Shown here: in pieces, positions 24,101 through 36,100 of the stretch
Layout: each line of letters opens with the position of its first letter
How positions within the stretch are numbered: the first letter of the stretch is position 1
NCBI RefSeq assembly: GCF_026151205.1
Contig: NC_087084.1
Span: 5,325,538-5,389,537 of the forward strand
Direction of reading: 5' to 3'
DNA length: 64,000 nt
Source: Bolinopsis microptera
Lineage: Eukaryota > Ctenophora > Tentaculata > Lobata > Bolinopsidae
Position numbers and translations under genes: made by a program
Notes under the pieces: generated by a model
What the model saw: only the letters and a program-made list of their open reading frames with translations
Told to the model about the DNA's origin: nothing
The model's database searches: none

Positions 24101-27100
24101 TAAAAAACAAAGCAACATGTTTGGCAGAGGTAATAATATTAATACTATCGTAAGATTCAACTCTTTCCACTCAATTTTTAAAACACTATACGATTTATGA
24201 CAATTAAGACAGTAAAAGTACTATATAATCTTATAATAGATGAAATGAAATGAAATGAGGTATTTATATCCCGCTCATATGATTAACCAACAACACAAGG
24301 AAGAGGTTAACCATGTCAGAGCGGCTGACTGTGAGTAATGTGAGCAAATGTGTAAAATGAACAAAAGTATAACTCAAAAAGGCTTAAGACAAAATTAAAA
24401 CATCTTTTATTGTAAACACCACACTAAATTAAAAAGAAGCAGAAACCATACAATACGTGTGTCGTGTAGGTATTATAAATGATAATACAGTGACATGATC
24501 AACAAAAAAGAGAGACAGATCCTAGAAAGGTAGAGATCAAGACATAAAATGGAGTACAGTAAAAAATAAAAGCCAATGTGTCTTGCAAAGTGAAGACAAA
24601 TGGGAAGAAAAAACATCAAAACTGATTATATAAATGGTTCTTTAACATTCGCTTGAAGCAGTTGGTATCAGTAATACATCTCAACATCATTGGAAGAGAG
24701 TTCCATGCAATCGGTGCATGGCTTGAGAAACGTCTGTCATCAACTTTGGACCTTTTATTCTTTGGTACCTTTAACATGAGATGGTCACCAGATCTTTTCG
24801 ACCTGGTCATGGTGTTTGAAAGTTCTGTATCCACTACAGCCACATCTAGTAATGCTTTTAGGTAATCAGGTGCAGTACCGTGAACTGATTTGTGGGTTAA
24901 AAGACAAACCTTAAAGAAGATTCGCTGGTCTATAGGGAGTATGTGGGCCTTCTTATAGAAGGGAACCAAGTCCGTGGTTCTGTCTTCTATGTTATAGATG
25001 AAACGAACTGCCCCATTAAGGGTGGATCTAAGTTTGTTTAATCTGGTATTGGGTAGATTCATGTACAGAGAATTACAGTAATCTAATTTAGATATAACCA
25101 GTTGTTTCACCAACATCAATTTAATGCCTTCATCCAGGTAACGACCAATAGTTCTTAAGTTCATCATTGTCCAGCTACATTTCCTTTTCACATTATTTAT
25201 TTGTCTTTCCATGTTTAAAGTTTCATCAAATTTGACACCTAGACTCTTCCAGCTGTCTCCTTTGCACTCCGTAGGTAGAATTTCAGTGCTTCCGAATTGT
25301 AGTCTGACACTGAGTTCACACTTTTTTAGAACATGGCTCTTTCCTAACACCAGTAGTTCTGTCTTTGTTTCATTCAGTTTCATGTAATTGTTCACCATCC
25401 ATGTTTTGATCTCTGCAAGACATTTGTTTGTCCTGTCTTGGACATCAGTGAACTGTACCACACGGTTTGGTTGAAACGAGATGTACAGTTGGGAATCATC
25501 TGCATATAGCTGTATATCAAGACCATATTTGGCAGCAATTTTTTGGAGAGCTTTGATATAGAGGATGAAAAGAATAGGCCCCAAGAGTGATCCCTGGGGA
25601 ACTCCAAACAAAAGCTCCAAGAAAGTAGAAAGAGTATCGTCAATCTTCACACAGAAGTGTCTCTTCTCAAGGTAGGACTTTATCCATTGCAGTGCACTTC
25701 CAGTAATTCCATAGTCTTTCATAAGCTTTTCCAATAAGACTGTGTGGTCAATGGTATCAAACGCTGCACTTAAGTCGAGAAGTACAACAATAACAACATT
25801 CCCAGCTTCAATTTCTTTGTTAAGATCATCACACATTCTTACAAGTAATGTTTCACAGCTGTGGTTAGGGCGGTATCCAGATTGGACGTCCGAGTAAAGG
25901 CTATGTGTCGTGAGATGGACATTGAGCTGGTTAAGTACAGTTCTCTCTAGGATCTTGGAGAAGGCAGAGAGGTTAGAGACTGGTCGATAGTTACTGAGAA
26001 TATCAACATCAGCATTTTCCTTCTTCAAAGTCGGCTTGATGACTGCTTTCTTCATATCTGAGGGAAAGATTCCAGTCTTTAAGGATGAGTTCAAGACGTG
26101 GAGTAAAATAGGTGTCAGTTCAGCGACACAGTTTTTTAAGAGAAATGCTGGGATCGGATCCAAGCAGCAGAACTTGTTGGACATCTTTGATACCAGGTCT
26201 TTGAGTTCATCAGCTGTTATCTCAGAGAAATTACCAAAGATGAAGTCTTTATCAAGAACAGGATCTTTGTCTTTGTCTTTGTCTTTGTCTTTGTCTTTGT
26301 CTTTGTCTTTGTCTTTGTCTTTGTCTTTGTCTCTGTTTATATCTTTGTCTTTGTATATCTTTGTCTTTGTCTTTGTCTTTGTCTTTGTCTTTGTCTTTGT
26401 CTTTGTCTTTGTCTTTGTCTTTGTCTTTGTATTTGTCTTTGTCTTTGTCTTTGTCTTTGTCTTTGTCTTTGTCTTTAACAGAATCTTTTCCTTCCTTCTC
26501 AATGGCTCGTCTGATGGTAGCAACCTTTTCAGCGAAAAAATCTTTAAAATCTTCTAGTTTAACAGGATCCTTGTAGTTTGGAAGGTTTTGGGTGTCATTT
26601 CCTAAAAGTCTGTTGACTTTTTTGTACAATGCTTTAGTATCCCCTGAAGAGGACCTAAGAGAGGTTTTGTGGTGAGCACATCTTTTAACAAACTCCACTC
26701 GGGAAAACTCATCTCTTAGCTTAACATAATCAGATCTCAAGTACTCAGATCTTTCACTGTCTATATAATCTACGTTATCTTTTCTCCAGGCACGTTCCGC
26801 AGTTCTTCTTTTTCGCCTGAGAATACGAAGTTCTAGATCTAACCATGGCATTGGCTTCTTAGTAATCTTCTTTTTTATGTAGGGACAATGTTTATCCATT
26901 AACTGAGTGAGTACGGTGTTGTAAAGGACAACAGCATCATTCGGAGACATATCTTTGGGGAAGTTTGTCAGTTTTGAAATTAGAATATCTTCTTTAAACT
27001 GTTCTGTATCAATTAAATTAAAGTTTCTGTAGTTCATAAATTTAACAATCTCCGTAAAACTACATCATTAGAGCCTGTAAAACTAAAACATTTAAGATAA

Positions 27101-30100
27101 GCACTCTATCAAGTAAAATTCATATCATCATAGTTTATTTAAGTTTAACTCAAACGTACAACTACAAATTGTAAAAAAGGCAAAATTTAATCAAAGGGCA
27201 AAATTCATAGCATGTTAGAATTCTTATTTAAGTATATTATATCCTCTACAGCTTCTTCTACAGCTTTATTTGTAAATACGACCGATTCTATCAAATAACC
27301 CAGGTTGCAAGTAAAGATTACAGATTACAAAATTGTTAAGATGCACTGAGTGAAATAAATAAAAAGTCTAAACATAAACAAATTACTGTTTTATCTCCAT
27401 TGTATTAAGTCCTCAAACGTTAGTTTTAAAATTTGAACAAAATCTTGCTTCTTCCTGATCAAACAAATTGGTTTTGTTGATCACTTTTTGGACAATTTTT
27501 AACCCCCCCCCCCCCCCCCCCCCCTATATAATACGTATAATAATACAAATACGTATAGGGACGTATAGCTATAATTCTGTCAAAAGTACACAAGCGTAAT
27601 CATTTGGAAACCCCCCTTCCCCCTCGGCTGATTACGTAATATGTGAACGACACCATATGAATGTGGCACTTTTAAAATTAGAGTAAGACATTTGTGGCAT
27701 TAATGATTGATTGGGGGACTGGTCCGTAGTACCAGCCAATGTTTACTCAAAAGTAATATGGGTGGAAATTCAAGTTCCCCTATAGCTGATCTCACTGTTG
27801 GCAAAAAGGAATTTAATTATATGAAACGTTTACTTCAGGAAAAGAAAATGGGATTAGCAAAGATATTATCCAATAATAAACGATATGTTGACGATTTATC
27901 TATTATTAACTACCTTTACTTTCATAAATTGATTAAAGATATTTATCCTAATTCATTGGAGATGGAGCGAGCTGGTTCCAATAATAAAATCATTAACTAC
28001 CTTGATTTAAATATTAATATTTCCACAGAAGGACTAGAAATATCAGTGTATAACAAAACTGATGATTTTAATTTTCATGTTGTATCCCTTACATTTCCTC
28101 ACAGTAACATCCCAACCGAGGTTGGCTACAACGTTTTTTCAAGTCAAGTTCTTAGATATGGTAATGTTTGCACTAGATTGGATATCTTTACCTCCCATCT
28201 TCACAAAATATTCAAAATTCTAATTGATAGAGGATATAGCCGTGATAGACTGATTAAAGGCATTAAACGTTGTCTGAGGAAATATGATAACGTTTTCAGG
28301 AAGTTCGGTATTCTAGATGACCGTAACATTATTAAAGAACTCCCCTGATATCTTTTGATTTATTGAAACACGGGTACTAACTCTGCTAAACTGAACAAAT
28401 TCTGAAACTTAGGTGAATAAGTGTACAACGTGCTAAACCGAAGTTCAGACTGACCAGTGAAAATGGGCGAGCGTACCAAGTGTCATTTTAATTAGAAGTT
28501 TTAGTGAGTGATTTATTATTGAAGCTTGTAATTACAATATCTAATGCTCCTATAAATACTTTAATTAATTGTTTGTCCCGTTATTCTTTTTCCTTCCTCT
28601 TTTCCTTGTCATCCCCTTTAGTTTTAAGATTCTTGCTATAAATGGCTACAGCTAACACTATTAATGCTAAGTACCAAACAACAAGTGGGAGGTGGATCGT
28701 TGGTACCATTAAATCGATTTAACACCGCAATTCCAGTCGCAAGCCTGGGACCACTACTAGCATAGTCACAACATCTACAAAGCTGCCATATAGCCTGACT
28801 GACAATTTTCTCGACTGACTGACAATGTTTCTTCTTTTTCCCCATTTAGAATACAAAGATTAGTACATTTTAGCTTATGATTAATATTATATTTTTACCT
28901 ATAGTTTACTTAGATATAATTGAAATAAGTTAAATATTCATCCCCGAGGGGCACGCAGATTATAATTGTGATGTTATCTATTAAAACTATTCGATTAAAA
29001 TGTTATTGGTCGAGTCGACTGGCCCTGATCTGCAAACATATTTGATATTGGTAACTTTATGATGCTGCCTCACCGCAATTAGGTGTGTTATCAGTGTAGA
29101 TATGCGCTATGTGGCAGTGAAATAAGGAATGTGCTGTTAGAATGGCAGGTGGTTAGAAATGTTGTCCTGATTCAGATTGTTTAATTTGAGCTGTATGAGT
29201 TTGGTTTTGAGTGATTATTGACTATGTTCTTTGTGATTTACGTAATCCAGGTAGGTTGTGGAGTAAAAATGGTGGCCATTCGTCGTTGCAGCCAGCACTT
29301 TGCAAGTCTAGTAGTACTTTTTTTGACGAATTCTTATATATGTTGATAGAAAATATACTGGATGGGCATGTAATGCGAGTGTTATGCTCTGAAATAGCGA
29401 GCATTGGGCCTTTATAAAAGATGCTAGATCTCAGGTCAGTCTGTGAGTAAATTGATAACCAGTCTAAGTTTTGTTCGTGTGTCGTTCCTTGTTTGGGTGT
29501 GTTAGGAGGGAAAAGTTCTGAAATCGATTTAGGTAACAAACTAGACATATTTCGAACTTTGTGCAGTAAAATAAGTGCGTTTTTAACGATAACCCCTTGA
29601 ACGGTTAAGACCTCGTGTTCTTTAAATGCTAGTTTTGTGTGCTCTGGCAGTTTTCCGTCCTTGTAGTAGTAGTTCACATTTCCGGCCATAACTGCCCTCA
29701 TACCTTGTTTTTGTTTAGCAAAAAGAGATTCTATAAGAGATTTTGAAGCAAATCCCCAGACAAGTGAGCAGAAGTTTAAATGGGACTGAACAAAACTTTG
29801 GAAAATCTGTAAACGGGCCTTCATTGGAAATTTATGTTTTATCCTGTACATCACCCCAATAAATCTTGACATCTTGCTCCTCAGTGCTTTTATGTGGCTA
29901 CTCCAGTTAAGCTTTTCATCTACAATTACACCAAGAAACCGGGCTTCAGTTTTACGTTCTAATACTGTATTTTCTATTTGTACTTTAATCAATGATGGTT
30001 CTATGCGCTTTTTCGAGAAAATCATATAACACGTCTTTTTTAGATTTAGTGCTAATCCGTTGCTATTAACCCACCGTGATAATGTTTCCGTTAGTTGGTT

Positions 30101-33100
30101 GACCCTTAGCATTAGTTCTTGGACATTGGAACCGTTAATAATGATATTTGCATCGTCTGCATAAAGTATGAATTTTACCATCATGTTAGAAATACCGGGA
30201 AGATCGTTGATGTATATGACGAAAAGTAAGGGACCTAGTATGCTCCCTTGTGGAACACCATGCACAATAGGCTTGTGGGACGAATGTGAATTGTTTATTG
30301 CTACATATTGGCTTCTATCACTTAGGTATGACTCAAACCACTTTAGAGCTATTCCCCGGATGCCGTAGTGCTGTAATTTATTTAGCAGTGTAGCATGATC
30401 CAGGACGTCAAACGCTTTACTGTAATCTAATAATAGCAGTAGTGAAATTTGGTTTTTGCTAAGAGAGTGTAAAATTGTACTTTGTGCATTAAGAAGAGCA
30501 TGTTCACAGGACCTTCCTGGACGGAACCCATACTGATTTTCGAATAAAGAACTATTTTTGTTGAGAAATTCTAAGACACGTCGGTGCATCAGTTTTTCGT
30601 AGATTTTTGAGAAGGAACCTAAGAGAGAGATGGGTCTATAATTTTCAACGTCAAGTTTAGAGCCTCCTTTATGGATGGGAGTTACTTTGGCAATTTTAAG
30701 GGCCTGTGGAAATATGCCTGTACTTAAGGATTCGTTGATAACTTTTGCTAATATAGCAAGGAAACTATCGCTGGAACTGGCTACTTTTAGTGGTTCAATT
30801 TTTGTGTCAAGGGTCGCTTTGTTCTTCAAACCAATAATAATTCTTTGAATTTCGATCGTTTCAGCAGGCTGGAGATGGATTGATTGAGAACAGGATGTGG
30901 GCAGATATTCCTGGAACCCCCCAGGGTCAAAGGTCTGACGGGCACTTATCTGAGTTTTGATGTTCGTAGCAATGTTCGAGAAATAGTCATTAAACCTTTC
31001 AGCCACGGTATCTTCAGAACTCAAAATCGACCCGTCCGAACCTTTAAGTCTTAACTGCTCTGTTTTCCTGCTTCTACCAAGTAAACCGTTGATTATTTGC
31101 CATTGTTTTTTGGAGCAGTCCTGGTATTTTTCGAATTGTTTTTTATAGTATCGTTGTTTGGCAATGTTGACATGTTTTTTACAGAAAAGTTTTAGCTTTT
31201 TATAGGCCTCTATATTATTCATTGTAGGTTCAAGTACTTTACTATGATAACTTTCTTGTTTCCGCGCACATGCTTCTTCAAGCCAGGGTAATATCCAGGG
31301 TTTAGTATTAGAACGCTCATGTTCACGGCGAATATGATTGATTTTTAGTGGATAGGCAGTGTTATAGTGCTTGGTGTATATATCTGCAAGTTTTCCGTAT
31401 TGCAGACTAGCGTCGTCTGTACTTAATATCTCGTCCCACGTTTCCCCATCGATGAGTTCCCTAAAAGCAGCATTGTTGGCTTCATTTATGACACGTGTTT
31501 CATAACTAAGTTTAGGTTGTGTGTTAGTACGTCTTCTTTGGTCTTTGTCTTGATGTCTGCATCGAAGAGGACAAGGAAATGGTCAGATTTGGTTCTTGAG
31601 GGACGGATTTCAAATGAAGTCAGTTTTTCCTTGAAGGATCTATTAGTAACTACAAGATCTAGAGTTCCACCTTGGTCATGGGTTGGCTCAAGAGGAACAT
31701 GTTGATAAAGGTCATACTCCTCCAGGAGTTGGTAGAGCTTCTTTGGGTAGTGTTCTTCAGGCTTTTCCATGTGAAAGTTGAAATCTCCAGCGATAATAGG
31801 AAAACCAGGTTTGACTGTGAGGTCTTTAAGGTAGTCTTCAAATTCTTCTAGAAAGGCAGACTCCGTGTACCGAGCCTTCTTGGTATAAGGAGGCCGATAC
31901 AAGTTCACAAGTCTCACAATATCTTGTTGAGATTGTAGCAGTGATTCCATCACTTGGAAGGATTTGTACTTCGTGACCTTACTATTACATTTTAACTGGA
32001 GGACATCACGAAATAGCATAGCTATACCTCCTCCTCCTCTATGTTTTCGTGGGTCCGAGAGTATATTCCAACCAAGGTCTTTGATCTCCATTATCTTAGC
32101 TGTGTTTCCATCACGAAAGAAAGTTTCTTGTACAAAACAGATGTCACAGTCAACTTCTTGAAGATGCTCTAAGACTCCGACTGTTTTGTTCACTAAGGAT
32201 CTTACATTGAACGTTCCAATCCTTAAACTCTTCCTAGGCGTAGTTTGGTCTCCTTTGTCTTCTGTACGTACCAGTTTTTTGAATTCTCACATCCTGCTGT
32301 CCTATTCATGATTCCAATCCGTTCTCTTACATACGAGGGACATAGGTTGTCAGAGGCTTTATGGGTCTTTGCTGAGTTCTTCTCCGAGTGTTCACTACTT
32401 TTGGCGCAGTTAGAGCACTTTATCTTTGTGACAATATTTTCACTTTTGCTTCTACAGTCTTTTGACTTGTGGTTTCCTGCACAGAAGAAACATGTTGGGT
32501 CTTTATCTTTGGCTTTACAGTACATGGAGTTAGCCATGTGACCAAATTCCTGGCAATGATAACATTGGATGACATGAATTCGGTCTGTAACATGGTGTTC
32601 CCTAAGGTCAATATGAACATAGTCTCTGTTTTGTCTGATTGACTCACGTACTGCTGCATTGACACGGATGACAGCCGTTTTCTCTTTATCATCGAAGAAA
32701 ACCACTTTAACCGCATCGTCTTTTTCAGATGAGGACTTCAGTATTTCATTCTTTTCCAAAAGTTTCTCTAGCAGTGCCTCCTTGTTTGTGATATCAGAAG
32801 GAATATTCCGAATAGACAGTTTAGGGTCCAATTTCTTTCCTGGTTCGGACTTTGACGATACCTTGTATTTCTCTTGACTTTTAAATACTGTTTCAGCTTT
32901 CTTAAGTTGATCCTTGGTAACAAGCTTGAAGGTTGCAGTATTTCCGGACACTGTATAGTTCTTCACTGGGTTGACTTTAAGGGAACCTTTCATTTCCTTT
33001 TCATCATCAATTGTGATAGGTTCTGCGTCTTCAGAGTCTGTGGTCTTTTTCTCAACTGTGAGTGTGTGTTTTTCTGCAAGCATAGTTTCTTCTTTTGCTT

Positions 33101-36100
33101 TCTTTTCTTTGGGTAGTGTTGCTACCACTGTATTCAATAAATCTGGTAGTATTGTGGGTAGTACTTCTGCTAGTACCTCTTTGAGCTGTGTCTTTATAAT
33201 TTCCTTGAAATCTGGTGATTCCTGTACTGTATGAGTTGTGGCTTGTTTTGTTCCTAAAACAGTTTGTGTTAGTTGAAGAGCATTTTTGGAGAAAGTGTCC
33301 AACTTCATCTTTTCCATGTCAAAAACCCTGCTAGAAAGATCAAGGACCGAAGGGACAAGTGACAAATTGTCAGTTCTTAAAAAAACTAAACAACTGTTTT
33401 GTAATAATTCGATACCTCAAATTATTTGTTATATAGTAGTGTTGAAAGTATTAAAACACTACTTAGATAGAATAGTAAAATATTGAAAATATTTAACTTT
33501 TCAGAAATAAAAACTATCAAGCAGTACCAGCAAAAAGGAAATGAAATCATTATGAATTACTGTGAGATCGACAGAGACTCCCCTTTAATGTTCCCTCCTG
33601 CCCCTAAACAAACTTATATTGATGTATATATAGACGAAGAACCTTCCAGTAACACCTTCGAGAAAGAAAAACGCTTACAAGCAAATTACGAGACAGAGGT
33701 TCTGGTATATCGGGCTTTGGAGATGATGAATGAGTTAAGCTTTGTTTTGCATGGGTTTGAATATACTCATCACCAATATCGGATGTGTGACACCAGTCAC
33801 GTCAAACAAAACTGCGGTAAATGTAAGAATGCAGCTAATATTGAGGGAGAATGTGACTTCCTAGTCATCGGAAAGAACTATATTGTAATAATTGAGGTGA
33901 AGAACATTCCTTATGATAAAAACGAAGAATTGACTAAACTGATGGCGAAAGAATTGACAGGATCACTTGCAAAATCACAGAAACAGGGAGAAAAGGTGAA
34001 AAGCCTAATAACTGGTCTACTGAAACAAGTGTTCTGTAAAATAGATGCAGATATGATCCCAGTATATCAGTTCTCTGCTTTTCCCAACACCCACCGAACC
34101 CTGTTTGAGAATGTAGATGTGGAAATGGAGCATATTATATGTGAGGAGGACTTAAGTGATTTTAGCAGCTGGTGGAGCAAAAATGTAACTGCACCGATAT
34201 CTAGTAATATTAACTTAATATACTGTGTAAAAATATTGACAGCTATATGGTGTACAGAGAAGAACCAGTGTGATGAACGAAAGTGCAGTCTGGGCCAGTG
34301 TATAATGGACATAGACGAGGAATTGAAAAAAGGGAAGATAACATTTCTTAGCAAAAACCGTCCCTCAAATTCTAATGTGATTAGTGTCAGTGATTTTGAA
34401 GGTGCGACTATTAACAACAAATGGAATTGTCTGCAACTAATCGGATATGGATTGCTTGTGATTTTACTCAGATTGCTTTGTTTTTTTCTGGATACCACGC
34501 TCACGGAGAAATAAGGACCATAATTAGATCAGAATTATTCATCCCTGAAAATTGTGTTACTTTTACTTTGAACTTGAGAAATTCTTGTGATATGGCAGGC
34601 ATTTTGTCTAAGTTACGAGAACGCACGACTCTATATTTCACTCTATATTTCACTCCAAAAACAGTAAATATGATGGACGTTGCTTTTCCAGCGCTTCGAC
34701 CAGGTCATTTCATACACGGTCCTCGATCTATCATATACATCCTAGAGACTAAATTTGAGGACGATGTTGTCGGTAATGCTATTTTCGGTATTATAATAAA
34801 AGATATTTTGATTGAACAACTCGGCAAATTATGTGACACATCTGATTCATGTGGGTTAAATATTGGAATAATTGAGAATATTGGAATTTTTACTTCAGAT
34901 ATTAAAAAAGCAATAGAATCTATAGAATCGCTTGCATCCCGCAATAAGGTAGAATTGTGTGACTCATATTCGTGCTATTCGGCAGAGTTCCCCGCAGTAA
35001 TTGTTATAACTAACATGGGTATGCAGTCTCTCTACCTGCAAATGTCCCGAGCCAGAGTATACTGCTGTGTGATATTATATCGAAATCTTGCCGATAGTTC
35101 TGGTCCGAGGATAAATGAATTAGTGGATGATCTTAAGGGTTCTGTGAAAGTTATACGATGTTTCCCTGAGACCATATTGAGTTTTTCGAGTGAAGAAGAT
35201 TCTGAAAGAATATCCTTAATAACGTAAGACAATTTGTAGACAATTTGTAAATTTTTAAAATATTATTTTACTAACTAAAATCATTTAATGTCTTACTTTA
35301 AATTGATGTGTGATATTTTCATTACATGATCCTTAACTAAGCGCTTTTGTATTAATGTAAAATTTGTTTCAAGTTTTTTACTATCACTCAATTTGATTTA
35401 AAGTTGTCGAGAAAATACTTCCACCAATAAAATTTTGCCAAACCGAAATGTCAATAATTCTAACAGATTATTACTACTACTACTTCTTTTTAACTTTTAG
35501 TCTGTAAATTAAATGTACTGAATACGTCCTTTAAAACTCCTAGTTCCTACTACTTATAGTTTCTACTTGAGGGGGGGGGGGGGGTGGGCGCCTACATGAT
35601 CTCCCCAGATATCCCTCTCCATTTATGTCCTGCACCAAGACCTAAATCTCCTCTTGTTCCAAACAAACTAAAACTTAAAGCTGGAACTAACCCAAGGCTC
35701 GATGGAGTCTGACTTTACAAAGCAGGCCAGAGCCTTTTTATAACTCCCCGCTGGTGGGTCCACTTTAGCAAACATCCGACTCCAACGTCGCTGCAGTCGT
35801 GTCATGTCTGCCAGCTGAAGAAAAGGTTTTTAGACGTATTTTTTGGCTTTGCTTTTTATTATGAATTAATTTAATACGTGTTGAGTTCTTTGCTCCATCA
35901 TATGAAGCTGTAAAACAATTCCAATATCTCTACAGGGGGGTCATGAGCCCCCCCCCCCCCCCCCCCCTCCTCTAGAGGCTACTAACCTCCATATACCAGT
36001 GTCCCAATAGGGTCCACGCAATGTTGTCATCGGGATTACATTCAATTGCTCGGTCAAGATGGTACTTCATTGCTGAAATAAATTAAATCTGTCCAGAAAT

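Larger units (their letters stand above)
24240..27060 (-). mobile_element. LINE-A: 5'-truncated CR1/L2-like non-LTR retrotransposon
   Basis: The element keeps the endonuclease-RT linker and the reverse transcriptase but not the endonuclease, so it is 5'-truncated near 27060. The 3' end is marked by a short pentamer tail (gaaat repeats on plus at 24240-24258). A (CTTTGT)n array at 26264-26476 has grown inside the coding region and shifts the frame. Orientation matches the RMDN gene, in whose intron it lies. Confidence 0.85.
29222..33365 (-). mobile_element. LINE-B: nearly complete CR1/Jockey-like non-LTR retrotransposon
   Basis: ORF1 (33317-32223) with zinc knuckles is followed by an AP endonuclease (about 32230-31486) and RT (about 31510-29222). 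The end of ORF1 overlaps the start of ORF2: TAA of ORF1 sits inside the ORF2 frame that reads LRIGTFNVRSLVNK. One apparent one-base frameshift near 31500-31520 separates endonuclease from RT; otherwise both halves are open. The copy is therefore young or recently broken. It shares orientation with LINE-A and the host RMDN gene. Confidence 0.9.

Noticed and set aside
26036..26557. Ser-Leu and Phe-Val repeat frames on the plus strand
   Set aside because: Antisense translations of the hexamer array in LINE-A.
34400..34471. An intron joining the two NERD/helicase frames
   Set aside because: The best GT-AG pair leaves the wrong phase for the downstream frame, so a lesion is more likely.
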